Positions 11,852 through 24,724 of a stretch of DNA of 64,000 nucleotides are shown here, one piece after another (positions within the stretch are counted from its first letter, which is position 1; each line of letters opens with the position of its first letter). Under the pieces are notes generated by a model. That model saw only the letters and a program-made list of their open reading frames with translations. It was not told the DNA's origin and did no database searches. The stretch is from Liopterus haemorrhoidalis (Eukaryota > Arthropoda > Insecta > Coleoptera > Dytiscidae): contig OZ020615.1 in assembly GCA_963971575.1 (NCBI GenBank), positions 64,799,379-64,863,378 on the forward strand, read 5' to 3'. The position numbers and the translations under genes were made by a program.

Positions 11852-12751
11852 CAGTGGCGTAAATAGGGTCCGCAAAACCCCGCAATGCGGGGGGGGGGGG
11901 GCGCAGTAAGGGGGCACAACACAATTTGCCACGAAACTATAATATCACTTAGATTCTAGGAGGTGATGACCTTTTTACTTGCCCGACCTTAATATATAAG
12001 GGGCAAGTATTGTAATCCCGAAAATTTTCGATGTCGAGATTTTGACTGATGACCACGTTTCATGGTCCAGGGAATCCAAAAAACGTATTTTCGAAGTGCC
12101 GTCCGTATGTGTGTGTGTCTGTGTGTATACACGATAACTCAAGAACGGTTCAACTTAAAGAATTCGTTCTGGTACTAAAAAATTCTCCTATTAAATGGGA
12201 AGAACCCTATTGTTTTTTATGAAGATCGGTTGACTAGAAGTGGGAGTTTACTCGTGTCGATTTTAAGATTTTTGCGAATATTTAGCAACAGAAAAATATT
12301 TCGAAAAAATTTATTGAACAAAAGTTACTATAAATGCAATTACTAATAACTTTTATTTGAGACGTTTTTTGATAAAACGAAAAATTTCGAATTTTTTTTA
12401 TAAAATTATTTAAGTTTTTCCAAGTCTTAATTTTTTCATACTTATATGTAACGTTTCCATGGTCATGATAATTAATTCGTAAACCAAGCCTTGGACAAAA
12501 ATTTGTATAGAACATAATTTGATGTATTTTTGAAGATTTATCTAAATATTTTAAAATTTTCTTTTTTTTAAATTTAATTTTTTTTTATATATTTTTTTTA
12601 TGGGAGGGCATGTCTAGCGGAGGTTTCCCTTTGCCACTGGTTTTTTTTGCTCGTCACTTGAATTTTGAGTACCTTTTTTTTTGTCACTCAAGTTTATCGG
12701 GGCCTACATTTTGTTTTGCGGGGAGGCCACCAAATCCTAGTTACGCCTCTG
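11852..12751. mobile_element. hAT-like element, TSD GTTTTAGG, hosting another repeat
   Basis: 900 bp, ends CAGTGGCGTAAATAGG..CCTAGTTACGCCTCTG, duplications at 11844-11851 and 12752-12759. It contains a poly-G run, a T-rich unit shared with other hAT MITEs (12637-12690) and an inserted Helentron-like copy (about 11990-12500). No transposase frame is visible. Confidence 0.92.
11990..12500 (+). mobile_element. R2 repeat, diverged copy inside a hAT element
   Basis: Plus-oriented relative of R2: TATATAAGGGGCAAGTATTG, GAGATTTTGAC, GTGTGTGTCTGTGTGT in place of the CTGT run, GTTTACTCGTGTCGATTTTA, then ACGTTTCCATGGTCATGATA. Lacks the terminal stem-loop. Confidence 0.65.
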
Positions 12752-15275
12752 GTTTTAGGCTAATTTTGGGGTGAGGATTATGAAAAAATATTGGAAAAAT
12801 TCTTGCTTTCCTAGTTATTGAGTTAGTTTGGGTCAGTTCTTTGGGTCAGTTCCTATAATTCCAAAACTTTTGAACTTCAAAATGGACAAAATTTTCTTGA
12901 TCTATGACCAAAAATACATATTTGTACCAATTTCATATAGGAATGATGTTTATTTTCTAAACACCAAAAATCTTGTTGACCAGTGTTATATCTACTATTA
13001 TATTGTACAAGTGTTGGTATGTATGTTCTATTCAACTTCTGCTGTATCTTCATTTTTCCGGTAACGCGGAGAGAGGAAAATGAACCGCCGTCTTATCCGG
13101 GTGATATTTTTTTAGTGCTTAGGCTTAATTTTATTTCGACGGAGGGTATTGACTAATTTTTATTGATAAAAATCATGCATTTTTTCCTCGAAACCGTGTC
13201 GTTGATCGTTACCGACCCGTGCCGAGCAATGGGCACGGATAGGTTGTACCAGACGATAAAATATGTTTATTCATATTTCTACTATTAAGGAGGCGATTTC
13301 AGACCAAAACTGAGTTGAAAAACTACAGTTGAAGGTATTTTATTTATAAAATTGATGAAATGTGTAAAAAATACATAAGAGTTGATAAAGATAATGCAGT
13401 TTTTTAAGGTTTTAACACATTTTCATAAATTTTGAAAACTTTTGCTGATCATAAAATTGTCTTCAGTTAAAAATGCTATTAAACGGAAAAGAAAGTAAGA
13501 ATTAAGAAAGTAAGAATCAGTTTTGAGTTATCAAAATATATTTTAAGGGTCGTTCGAACGTTTTAAATGTTAAACCTATCTGTAGAATACGTTCAAATAA
13601 GTTTTCAGGGTGAGGATAGATGTGTTAAGCAGTTTTGTTATTTTAATTCTGGAAACTGTATGTTATTAACTATTTTACTAACTATATTAACGAAAGTATA
13701 AAGTAGAGTGTATTAGGAGAATAGATAAGACAGAATAATATTCGATATTTAGTAATCGCGTAATTTTAATTGTGTTAAATCTTGAAGTATAAAATACCCA
13801 GATGTCAATTTAATATCTTATTTATTTATATAATGGATTACTATAGGATGAAAGTGTTTTTTTATCATCTTGAAGGTCTTCCGCTGTTTTCTTTTTGCAG
13901 TAAAAATGCTAATTTTAAGACCTATTTCAAAAAAACTTAAAAATTATGATAAAAGTATTCATCAGCGCCTCTCTCGAACAACGAGACAACTACCGACATT
14001 CAAATTTAGGAGGCAATTCCTTCGCATTACTGAATTATAACAAGTATAGGTGAAATTTTAGTGATTAAATAAATTAAAAAACGACTATAATATATTTACA
14101 TGTAAACCAAATTATTTTCAAAAAAACTGAAAATTATAAATACCTTTTTAAATAGTTAAACAAAATATTAAATTTAATAACGTAAAATATTACTACAACG
14201 AATATATTATTACAACGAAAATCCGCAAATTTCACATCTATCAGTGTTACTCAAAAGTTTTTCTAAATTTCCAAGTGACATAATTAATAGTGAATCATAT
14301 GCAATAATATTTAACTATTTTATTAATTTTTCCCTATTTTATTCAGAATCCATGTATTCTTTATAGTGAAATAAAATATTATTGTTACGTTTAAATGGTA
14401 CAAACGTAAATTAATTAACTGATTTGGATAATCCTTTGAACATTGTATGTATAGATTAGAACTTCCCGAGTGTTATAATCGACATTGTGGAAAAACGCCT
14501 TATTATATTAAAACGAGTCGCGAAGCGACGAGTTTTGTCAACGTAGGGGGAGAAGCCCGGCGTAGCCGGGCTGAGGCCCCTAGTTTCCTAATATTTGACT
14601 ATGACTAGTTCAGTGTATCGTTGTTCACCGTTTGTGAATCCCTGTTATGAGTATTAAATGATTTCCCTAATATATAAATGTGTAATTTCCGCATACGTAG
14701 AACGTATGTATTATGTCAGACCACGCGTCATCCGTATTGTCTTACAGTCATCAATTAAATAATAGCCATTAATTATATATAGCATTTAATAAACACCACA
14801 TTTAAACTTCCTTTCTACCTTCTTACCCCCCCCCCCCCCCCCACCCCGCCATATAAATGCTTCCATCTACAATATAAATCTCGTCATATAACAAGTTCTG
14901 TGGCAAACAATTTCATCTACTAACGCCTCTTTCTCTATTCGTTCATTCTTTAATTAACATGGTTAAAAATTTGGTAATATCTGTGATTAAATAACATTTT
15001 AAGCTATTAGCACCCCTCTTCCATTGCTCCTTCTTTCGTCTATAAAGGTACTTAAAACATATGACCAGGTCTCAGGGTTTCAACATCGTATCTTCGGGCT
15101 CCGGGTTTTAATATAAAATCTCTGAGTTACGCTAATTTTATCTAAAATTAAAATAAATGGTTTATAGCAATGAAAAAAGTAGTTACGTTTCATATAATCA
15201 TCGCAAATTTCGCGCGCAGTGCCTGCGTATATAACTCTTTCTATTTCCGACAACGCCAACGGTTAAAGCCTAATA
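12752..15275. other. Intergenic, no gene seen
   Basis: AT-rich with a poly-C run (14826-14842) and the hairpin island listed separately. Short open frames (for example 12828-13064) have no coding character. Confidence 0.5.
14505..14580. other. GC-rich double hairpin island
   Basis: In a very AT-rich stretch lies GTCGC-GAA-GCGAC, then GTCAACGTAGGGGGAGA, then AGCCCGGC-GTA-GCCGGGCT and GAGGCCCCTA. Both stems are perfect. It resembles the end structure of a mobile element, but no partner end is visible. Confidence 0.6.
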
Positions 15276-15877
15276 TACCCTTTTCACACTAGATCTTTAA
15301 GATCGGATGTTAAAGTGAATGTATCTTTAAACGCTAATGTGAAACCGTACGGCCTCGTCTAAACACGACCGATGTTTAAGACAGAGATCTGCGTCTTAAA
15401 CTTCGTACGCATTGCCAACTTAATTTCTATTATAAAAAAATACTCCTTGAATTTGTGCTGTTAACATTTTATATTATCATAAACAAGAATACTGTATTAT
15501 ATCGACGTTATAAGAAGTTTATACTTATTGTTATAATAAAATTATTTATTTTAATAATGTGTTTAATAAAATACAGAGCTACAATAATTGAGATAAAATG
15601 TATCGACTTACATGTTAATACAGGTGTAATATATTCTTTATTGTAGTGCCTTTATTGTAGAATGAAATGAAATATCCTTAATTGTTTATAATAATTCAAA
15701 ATGTGCGTCTGCGCAGACAGTTCAAAACTGGTAATTTCATGACGGTAACTTAAGGACAAAATTAGTGTAGCTGATGACAGCACCAGAGATTTAAACATCA
15801 AGTGTGAAAGCATACCGATCTTAAACATCGGTGAACTTTAAGTTTACTCGTCTTAAAGATCTAGTGTGAAAAGGGTA
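15276..15877. mobile_element. 602-bp inverted-repeat MITE
   Basis: Ends TACCCTTTTCACACTAGATC in perfect inverse, extending through CTTTAAGA. The flanks (CCTAATA / TTAGTC) do not give a clear duplication. A solo right end of the family is at 29335-29379. Confidence 0.85.
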
Positions 15878-16825
15878 TTAGTCAGAAGTATAGTGCCTGC
15901 AGCAGTCGCCGACTGTTTCACTGTTCTGTGTCGCCAATTGCTGCACTCGGACTGTCAACGGTCAGCCGGTAGTGCGAGTCAGAAAGTAGCTGGTGACGGT
16001 TGATGGACGTTGTTAATGTTTTAGGAAATAAAAGCAAAGTCAATGAAATATATTTCCGATTCTTTTTTCAATCTCAGGGTTTACCTAATCTGAAATCGGG
16101 TCACTCTGTTTACATACCTTTTTGTAGTTTATATGTTCCCAAAACGATTGCATCTCTCCCTTTAATATTGGTATCTCTTTTCTTTTCCAGTTCTGTTGCA
16201 ATTAAAATTACCGTAAAAAAATTATAAATAAATAGAGTTTGATTTAAATATTTTTAATTTTAATTGGTGTGCTGTGGAAAATACTACTTTTTTTTTTTAG
16301 TGAGACGCGAGGCAGTGATGGAGCTCCCACGCAACTGAATATATTGCGCTTATTTTACTGTACATCTTGCCACCCCCACAATCGCGAGGGCTGCGTATAT
16401 ATTCGCCCCTGAAGCCTGTTTACACTTTCCTAGTTGTTTAGCAATTTTTTATCCTACTAGCTTTTATTTTTCTATTTTATTTCTTCCTTTACATACCTTT
16501 ATTAGTATGTAAAATTTGTTCAGTTTAAACAATGTCATTAGTAAACTGTATAAATACAGTTTAATTTAATTTGGATAAAAGCGTTATGATAATTCCGTGT
16601 AATGATTGGTGCTGTATACGGACCGTTTGTAATTCTGAATTGGTTCTGGTTGCAATGTACCTTGTAATGAAGTTGGCCTCATTCTTTTGACGGCCGAATT
16701 GCCCGAAGTAGGTTATCGCGGACCCAAAAGAGAAATTACTTCACTTTATTTGCAATCTCGATCAACGAATTGCATTTTAACAATGTCACAATTCTTTACC
16801 AAAAACGCTATATGGACGTACAAGA

Positions 16826-16893
16826 AAATTGATGTGAAGTGTGAATTTTCACACATTTCAAGGTTTCGCAGGTATTTAGTAACTGAATGATGA
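16826..16893 (-). repeat. R1 terminal fragment
   Basis: Only the 3' stem-loop, inverted repeat and adjoining AGTAACTGAATGATGAT of R1 are present. Similar solo ends occur at 45036-45085 and 48541-48595, the last two in AMOT introns. Confidence 0.65.
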
Positions 16894-17095
16894 TCAATAA
16901 AATCAGACAAAAATTTTTTGCTTAAAAAACACGATTTTTTTAAGGTCTATCCCTTACGATTTTTTCGATTTTTGGCCATTTTCAAGGGTTTTGGATTACT
17001 GCCCATACAAAACTTAATAATTGGTTTATTAAAGCCCATTTTTTTTAGACTAAACAATGTAGGAGAATTTTAAAAATTCAAACCGCAGAGAATTT

Positions 17096-17505
17096 TGATA
17101 GACCACAGATCCGTAAGCTCCTGAAGGACACAAATTTCGTGCAAACGATGAGTAAAAAGGAAGCATCAGCTTGGCGAGCATTTGTAGATATAGTGCAAAA
17201 TTGTCTTGGGAAACACAAAAATGAAAACTATGATGACATTGTTACCAACTTGATATCAAGTTTTCGTGATATTGGCGCGAATATGAGCATCAAAATGGAG
17301 TCATCTCTATCGTTTTTCTCAAAATCTTGGAGATGTTAGCGACGAAAAAGGCGAACGATTCCATCAGGACATCTACGAGATGGAAACTCGATATCAAGGA
17401 CAATGGGACGCCGTGATGATGGCAGACTATTGTTGGTGTTTAAAACGAGACACTCCTGTTGCTCAACATTCGCGGTCCGCAAAGAAGCGTAAATTTATTC
17501 CTTGA
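17096..17505 (+). pseudogene. Frameshifted copy of a widespread arthropod repeat-encoded protein
   Basis: Reading with one frame change gives QIRKLLKDTNFV, AWRAFVDIVQNCLG, NYDDIVTNLISSFRDIG and NMSIK. After the shift near 17290 it gives NLGDVSDEKGERFHQDIYE, METRYQGQWDAVMMADYCW and AKKRKFIP with a stop at 17503-17505. I recognise this pattern (GERFHQDI..ME.RYQG.W...MMADYCW) from uncharacterised multi-copy arthropod proteins that usually travel with mobile elements; their biochemical function is not known to me. The frameshift in the NMSIK-to-NLGD stretch breaks it. Only the C-terminal part is present. Confidence 0.7.
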
Positions 17506-17924
17506 ATTTACTGTCAAACATTTCTGTCTACGTGCATATCCAAGTTTTATATTTTTTATTACGTTCTCTGTATTGTTTCACATTATGTCCCCTTTGAATC
17601 AATAAAATACTATGTTACAGAAAGGGCCTTGTTTAATTCCCCTAAAAACTAATATCAACACATATACACTGTTGAAAATATTTTTATGAGCATTTATTAG
17701 CATCTACTAGAGCCAAAATTTGAGATAAGGAGAGTAAGATAACTAGACCTGATAAAGAAAAACTGAAGTCATTTTAGAATTTAGGAGGAAAAATTACTTA
17801 AGAATTCGTTGAAATATTCCAGGCACAAAAATATTTTTTTGTTGCCCAGTGTAATTTTTCCAAAATCAGCGAGTAAATACACTGAGGTGTGATAATCAAA
17901 CATATAACAAAAATATCGTTTGAA

Positions 17925-18158
17925 CCATAAAGGTCCCCCATTTTTATCTTCATAAGAACTAAGTTATTACTTATAAACACCAGCATTTGGTAGTTACTAT
18001 GATAGGAACTTTTATAGTAACATGTTACTAAATATTGTAGTAACTTTTGTCTTACGGAATACGAAATACCCCAACGTTACTATGATAGTAACTGACCTTG
18101 CTCATAGTGATAAATTTAATTACTATGATCATAGTAACTGAGTTACAGAATTGGTCTG
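17925..18158. repeat. P-family MITE, one-ended reverse copy
   Basis: Matches 7910-8090 in reverse, including the palindrome AGTTACTATGATCATAGTAA-type word and end TTACAGAATTGGTCTG. A small hairpin follows it (TTCGTAGAGCCATTTC / GAAATGGTTCTACGAA, 18168-18220). Confidence 0.75.
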
Positions 18159-18667
18159 TACAGCTGTGTTCGTAGAGCCATTTCAAACGATAATAAACTG
18201 TCAGAAATGGTTCTACGAACAGATATATCGTTTGAACAAGTGTTCCCCAAAAAGCGAGTATCACAAGCTAGGGTGTCATACCCGAATATAATGAACACAG
18301 TAGAAACTTTTGCGATTTTGTAATTTTTCTCGTCAATTTTAAAAGTGATTTTATAATGTTGTGGTGTTTTTGAAAGTTGTCTGCTGTCGGTAGATGAGCA
18401 TTTGTTGTACAGCAGCTCTTATACTTAACAGCCGAGAGAAAGTTTCAGTTAATGACATTACATTTTTATTAAACTTAAATTATAGTAAATGCCATATTAC
18501 AGACTATTTCCTCAATTTCAAATACATCCACATTACAAACAATTCCAACAAAGATGAATCAAAGAGTTTGTAGAGTTTTCTGGACCACACCATCTACAGC
18601 TAAAGAAACCGAACTCGAAAAAATTCAAAGAAAGACGTTCCAGAGGAAATAAAATACTGCTTAGCCA

Positions 18668-19996
18668 TTTTTAGGGTTTTGTAGGTATGACCAAAAAACC
18701 TTTATACCGTCATTTTGTCGTCTGTCTGTTCGGTAAAAATTGTAGCCAAACGGCTAAACCTAGAGAGTTGAAATTTGGCATGCTTATACAACTCTTTGAC
18801 CCGCACATAGGAAAAATACTAAAACATCTAAAAAACATAGCCCCCTAAAAATATAAACAAGTATATGCTCATCGAAAATAAATAATATTTTTTTACAATT
18901 CTGTGTAGGGTATCAAATGAAAGCCCTTGCTACGTGGATTAACGATCAAATTTTTATTTTTGCAAAATAAATTATTTTGAAGCGATTTTTGCCAAAATTG
19001 TGCAAAAAAAATTTGTCCCACACCCTGTAGCCCACATGGTTTAAACTAAAAATCTGAAAAAATTCGAAGTAATGTACATTGGTGTGAACCGGAATAGTAC
19101 AACAGGAATTTTTCAGAATGAATGAATCAGATTATGTTTTTGGAAAAAAAAGCATTTTTTGTGTTTTTTTGCTAATAATGTTGAAAACTTATAGTTATAT
19201 AACACACTAAACTGTAACATGTATCTTGGTGCAATGGTTACCGTACTAGCGTTCTGTCCAAGAAAATGAGTTCGAATCCCACGAGAAGAGACAATATTAT
19301 TTTTTATTTATTTTTTTGCATTTTTATTTTGTTTAAATTATTTTTTCAAAATTCTAGTTATATTTTGGCAAATGTTGCATTTAATTTTTAAAAGCGTAAA
19401 TTTAATAACCAGTGGAAATTGTTGAAATTATAATTTAATTCTGTTTGAATGTACACGAAATCAAAGGGAGGAGCTATGACTAGAAACAACCAATGAAACC
19501 ATAGGCGCAATTTTCAAAATCTTAATGAACCTTGCTATATAAAAAAAATACTGCACATATTAGGAAACCTAAATAATGGTATTAGGCAGTCGAATTAAAA
19601 TTAACATAAAAATATTTTAACATAAAATTTGTTTTTAAAGCTCTTAGATTAAGAGATGATAAATTATTTTTAAAATATTGTTCATTTTACAGTGAATACT
19701 ACAAAGCAAAATATGTCCTACACACTCAGCATTCCGCCTTCACTTAATATTTTTAGATTATATATCTATCTAAGAGGAATTTTATCAAAATTTTATTGAA
19801 ACTTGGTATATAAAAAAAAAAATACTGCACATATTTAGAAACTTACATAATGGTAGTAGGCATTCGAATAAAAATTAACAAAAAAAAATATTTTAACATA
19901 TAATTTGTTTTGCCATTCCAAATAATCATTATTCACTTACTAAATACCTGCGAAACCCTGAAATGTGTGAAAATTCACACTTCGCATCAATTTTTT
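18668..19996 (+). mobile_element. R1 repeat, copy b
   Basis: Plus orientation, 1.33 kb, longer than the others because its 3' part (19600-19930) contains the 3' segment twice in two variant forms, as if two subfamilies recombined. tRNA-like module at 19223-19290. Confidence 0.75.
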
Positions 19997-20651
19997 ATAG
20001 TTTATTTTCATAGTTATAAGATTTCTTGTTAGTTATTTAGTTATTTATATTTTTGTTAATTAGGAAGTAGATTTAAATGGGATATTTAGTTCATACACAT
20101 ATTTTAGAATGTAAATAATAGAAAATAATGTACACTAATTCGAGGATGAAAGGCAAGAATAAAGATATTATTGATTGATATTGAAATAAATTTAACTGAA
20201 AATTAATAAACTATTGGTAAAGTTATTTAAAAAAATTATATTGAAAACCCCGTTTTGGTATGGAACGGATTAAACACATCAAAATCTTTTAAAATGTTTA
20301 GTGTTAATTTTGTAAGTCGTCGAGCAAAGGCTTAGAAAGCAACGTGTATCAAGTTGTAAAGTTTTGGCCGTAGCAAAGAGCCAGCAAGTGTCGCTCGTGT
20401 CTTCCTTCTAAAAATACCTCAACCAACTCATAAATCGAGGACTCCAAAAATAAAATTCCTTAAATACAAACGGAATTTATACAAATGAAAGCTTAATCTA
20501 AAAATTTAACAAAAATATTTACATTCATATAGAAGGCTGCCACAATATAAATATATTAAATAGGTAGGCCACACGCTTGTGTTCAAGGTGTACACTGCAC
20601 ACGGGCGGCTCATCAAAAGGACATTTTGGGCCATGAGAATAATCCTGTTAA

Positions 20652-20910
20652 CACGTTCGCGGACAGTTTTGTACAATGAGATGTACCCAAAATGTCACTT
20701 TTTTAGATTTTTGTTTATAATAGGACATTTACTGTGTTTGGTATGTTCCTGATAGGACAGTTTATACTAGTTTTCATATACTTAAATGGAATTAAAACCA
20801 GCCCCAGCCGTCGTTCGTATATTTGAATAAAAAAGTAGGGCGATTTAGACAGTCATGGCCTGAGCTAGGAAAAATATTCGACGGCTATAGCCGTACTGTC
20901 CGCGAACGTG
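20652..20910. mobile_element. piggyBac-like MITE with TTAA target
   Basis: 259 bp with perfect 16-bp inverted repeats CACGTTCGCGGACAGT and TTAA at 20648-20651 and 20911-20914. Non-coding. Perfect ends suggest it is young. Confidence 0.9.
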
Positions 20911-21029
20911 TTAAATAAAGTCCGGTTTTAAGAAAGTTCGTAGAAATAACTGCGGCATTTTAGTTCGATCCAAAAAAAGGCAATTTTATGAATTTTTGCA
21001 CACGGGTGACAGCCACGCAGCGACCTTGA

Positions 21030-21710
21030 TGTTTTTTTTTTTTTTATTTATTTCACCTTTATGAATAAGGAAGGTTTTTCAAAATTTTAATTTTTAGAAT
21101 TTTCCCGCCATAATAATTATTCAATCAAAAAAATGCATTAAGATAAAAGATTTGTGTTCTTATTTTAAATAATTTTTGTTATATAAGTTTTTTTTTGTTA
21201 AGTCATTATTAAGGGAGGGTTTTCAAAATTTTAATTTTTGAGGTTTTCCCGCCATAACTTTCCAAATATTTATCCAATCAAAAAAATGCATTTAAATAAA
21301 AGAATTGTGTTCTTATTCTAAACATTTTTTGTAATATATGTTTTTTCTGTTAAGTCATTATTAAGGGAGTGTTTTCAAAATTTTTATTTTTGGAGTTTTC
21401 CCGCCATAACTCTCCAAATATTTATCCAATCAAAGAAATGCATTTAAATAAAAGATTTGTGTTCTTATTCTAAACATTTTTTGTAATATATGTTTTTTCT
21501 GTTAAGTCATTATTAAGGGAGTGTTATCAAAATTTAAATTTTTGGAGTTTTCCCGCCATAACTCTCCAAATATTTATCCAATCAAAGAAATGCATTTAAA
21601 TAAAAGATTTGTGTTCTTATTATAAACATTTTTTGTAATATAAGTTTTTTTTGTTAAGTCATTATCACGGGAGGTTTTCCAAAATTTTAATTTTTGCAGT
21701 TTTCCAAAAA
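21030..21710. repeat. Tandem array, unit about 152 bp
   Basis: Four units around TTTTCCCGCCATAACTCTCC followed by AAATATTTATCCAATCAAA and GTTAAGTCATTATTAAGGGA. Spacing of CCCGCCA is 144, 152, 152. Homogeneous inner copies, degraded edges. Confidence 0.88.
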
Positions 21711-22819
21711 TCCAAAATTCGTTTTAATAGGTAAAAATTACTAGATTTCACAATCTAATTCCGCCTACAGTTTTACCAATATATTTTTACTACTATTATT
21801 TTGCGTTAGTAAAACCTGAATGTGTAAACATTCGTTTATATTTCAATAGAAAATAAATAATATCTGAAGGGGTTTTAAGTATACCATAAATTAAAGTTTT
21901 ATGGTTGTATTCATTCAATAACAAATTTATTGAATTAATAACATAGCTGTGTTTATAAATTTTATATACGTGTAAAACAGCAGATATTATACTTTCAGAA
22001 TTATCTTTAATTTATTTGGGGGCCCTAAAATATTCGGTTCCTTTATTAAAGAAAAATATTTTTGTCTCAATTTTGGAAATCACTAGAAAAAGAATAGCCA
22101 TCTTTCAGTTATAAAGCTATCAAATTAGTATTTTTTTCGACTTCCTATTTGTGCGAAAAGATTTTTTCAGCTATGTCAATAATAGAAACCAAACAGAGAA
22201 ATCGAATGGATGTTAATGTAGCGCTTTGTCTCTCAAAAATAACTCTGCAGCCAAGTATATCAAATTTTCTAAGAAGCCGCAGATGTCGCACTAAAAATTG
22301 TAATTATATAACTGTATAACATATACCTATATATAATAAAATACGCCAACATATGTCCCTACGTGTGTGCGGGCTATGACGTCAAAAACAAAGCGAGTTT
22401 CCGAATGTAACGAAATATTTCGAAGCTTACCGAAGTGTATATTGACATATAACGCGTGATAATACTAGTTGTTAATTGATATGTTTACACAAAAATAATA
22501 TAGGTAAATTAAAATTATTAGTAGCAGAAAAATAATTATTTTAAAAAATATTTGGTTTTGATGAAAGTATGTAAGAAAAATGTGACTTTGTTTTCTTTAT
22601 TATTATTTTTTCAATGTTTTATTATTTTTTTATTTCTACGATTAACGTTTTAAATTATCTAACGTTCTAACAACTTTGGTAAAAATGAATAAGTTTTACC
22701 AAAAATTACCGGCCGAATTTGGTCATTCATATCAGCGCCACTAGGTGACAACTTATTTGTGTAAATTTAAAATTGGTTCGAAATATTAAAAATATTTTGG
22801 TAAAAATTACAAATTGATA

Positions 22820-23227
22820 CAGTCTGTTCCAAACGGTTAGACGGAACTAAATGGGAATTTCGTTCGTTTAGGTTGTCATGAGAAGGGGCCTTGCTTGGGT
22901 TATTTCATTTTTCACGTTGGAATGTCAAAATTTAAAATTCCAACAAAGATACCATGGAAACGAATGACATATGCCAAAATTAAATTATTTTTTTTACATA
23001 TTTTAATGACAAAAAAATAAATAAATGGGAAATTTGTATTAAGAATGACACAAAAAATCAAAATATAAAGAAAATGACATTTTAAAATGATATTAACCTT
23101 AACCAAAAAATGTTTATTGTAAGTAGGATTTACAAAGCTTAAACAAAACGGCCGAAAAGCACTATTTAAACGATGAAAGTAACTAGATTCCAAAATCTAG
23201 CTCCGCCTAACCGTTTGGAACAGACTT
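22820..23227. mobile_element. MITE M1, copy 2
   Basis: 408 bp, reversed relative to copy 1, bounded by TA (22818-22819, 23228-23229). It abuts a degraded relative of the MITE at 51061-51351. Confidence 0.88.
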
Positions 23228-24382
23228 TACATTCAATAGTTTGTACCTTTGAAATTGTCATGTTGGTATTAAAACATGGTAAAAAATTTCACTTTCTTAA
23301 AATGTCATTCGATTTGACATATGTCATAAATATAAAGGATATCTTATAGTTATAATGATCATAACCAACAAATCTGTATCAACAAGTATGTTTTACAGCG
23401 TAAGGAATATTTTGAAATGACAAATTTACATAAAAGTCAGTACTACACTATAAAAGTAACCAAAATAACCAGATCTGGTTTGACCTTACAAATGTGATCG
23501 CAATATAATAAAGCGGGCAAACAATTAAAATTTTACTGTGTTCAGTTTCTCACGATTTATTTCACACTGATTTGAGATATAGTATAAGTACGCTTTTTTC
23601 CGTGTGTGTATTTTTCCGTGTGCGCTTTTTTTCCGTGTGTGTATTTTTTTAGCAATAATTTCATGGCTTTCCGGCGCCCCAATCCCGTGGCGTCCCCAGA
23701 CGGTCGCCTAGATTCTCCTAATGATAAACCGGTTTTGCATAAACCCCACTGTGAAAATTAGAACAGTCCAAAATACGTACATTAAAATTCATACTTATAA
23801 AGATTATTTAACATAAATTAGAATCGATTTATGACCTAGTTTATTTGTGAACATTAAATTTTAGATATTTATTGTTTATTTTTGTAAATGAGAACGCTAG
23901 ATATATTTTTCAGTTGTTAGTTTTAGTTATCGTACAGTTACGAGATAGCTAAGAGATAATAATTTATTTTTCTCACGTTATAATCATAAAATGAAGGTTA
24001 TAGAAATAATTTGCATACTTAAATATTATTAACTTATGAATATATATTTAATGTACAATTATCAAATTATATTTTAATAGATGATTTTAACTTATTTTTT
24101 AACAATAATTATCCCCTGTAACACCTGAATTTTTGCTTGTTGGAATCAAAAAAGGAAATGTTTGAACTATTTTTATTACGCTCGTTAGGAAACAAGCCTA
24201 CTTATGGAACTTGTTTCAGTTAGATAATAGAGTTCATTTCCACACTAGTGCAGTAATTAACTCCATATTCGTACTAGTGTGGAAAAAAATCATATTTTTT
24301 TTTAGTTAACTTACCATAGAAATAACAACAAAATAATTTTAAAAAAGTTGTTCTTATTAATAATAATCCATTTTCATTACAT

Positions 24383-24722
24383 ATAGGCTATTATTGCAAA
24401 CGTTTAAGCGGAATTTTTATTTTTGTAAGTTTTCATTTTTTAACAATTTAAGTGGGCTTTTGCTAAACAAAATGATCAAAAGACTCAGTTAAACGTAAAA
24501 GGTTGTTAGTTTTCAAAATCTAGTTACGCTAAATCAAAGAAACACAATATAGCCTTTTTTTGGTTTAAGCGGGACTAGATTTTGAATTCTAGTAAATTTT
24601 ACCGTTTGAATGAAGCTTTTGTTTAGAAAAAGCCCTATTAAAACCTTAAAAGGAGAGTTCATGACAACTTACAAAAATAAAAATTCCAGTTAGTTCCGAT
24701 TAAATGTTTTGAATAGCCTATA
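24383..24722. mobile_element. MITE related to M1
   Basis: About 340 bp with inverted ends TATAGGCTATT..AACGTTTAAGCGGAA and TATAGGCTATTCAAAACATT. Subterminal words (CGGAACTAA, TAAGTTGTCATGA) are shared with M1. Another tip of this type is at 35381-35412 (AGGCTATTCTAAACATTTAC). Confidence 0.7.
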
Positions 24723-24724
24723 TA

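Noticed and set aside
19223..19290. True tRNA gene
   Set aside because: Box A and B words are present but the acceptor and T stems do not pair properly and the position is constant within the R1 repeat.
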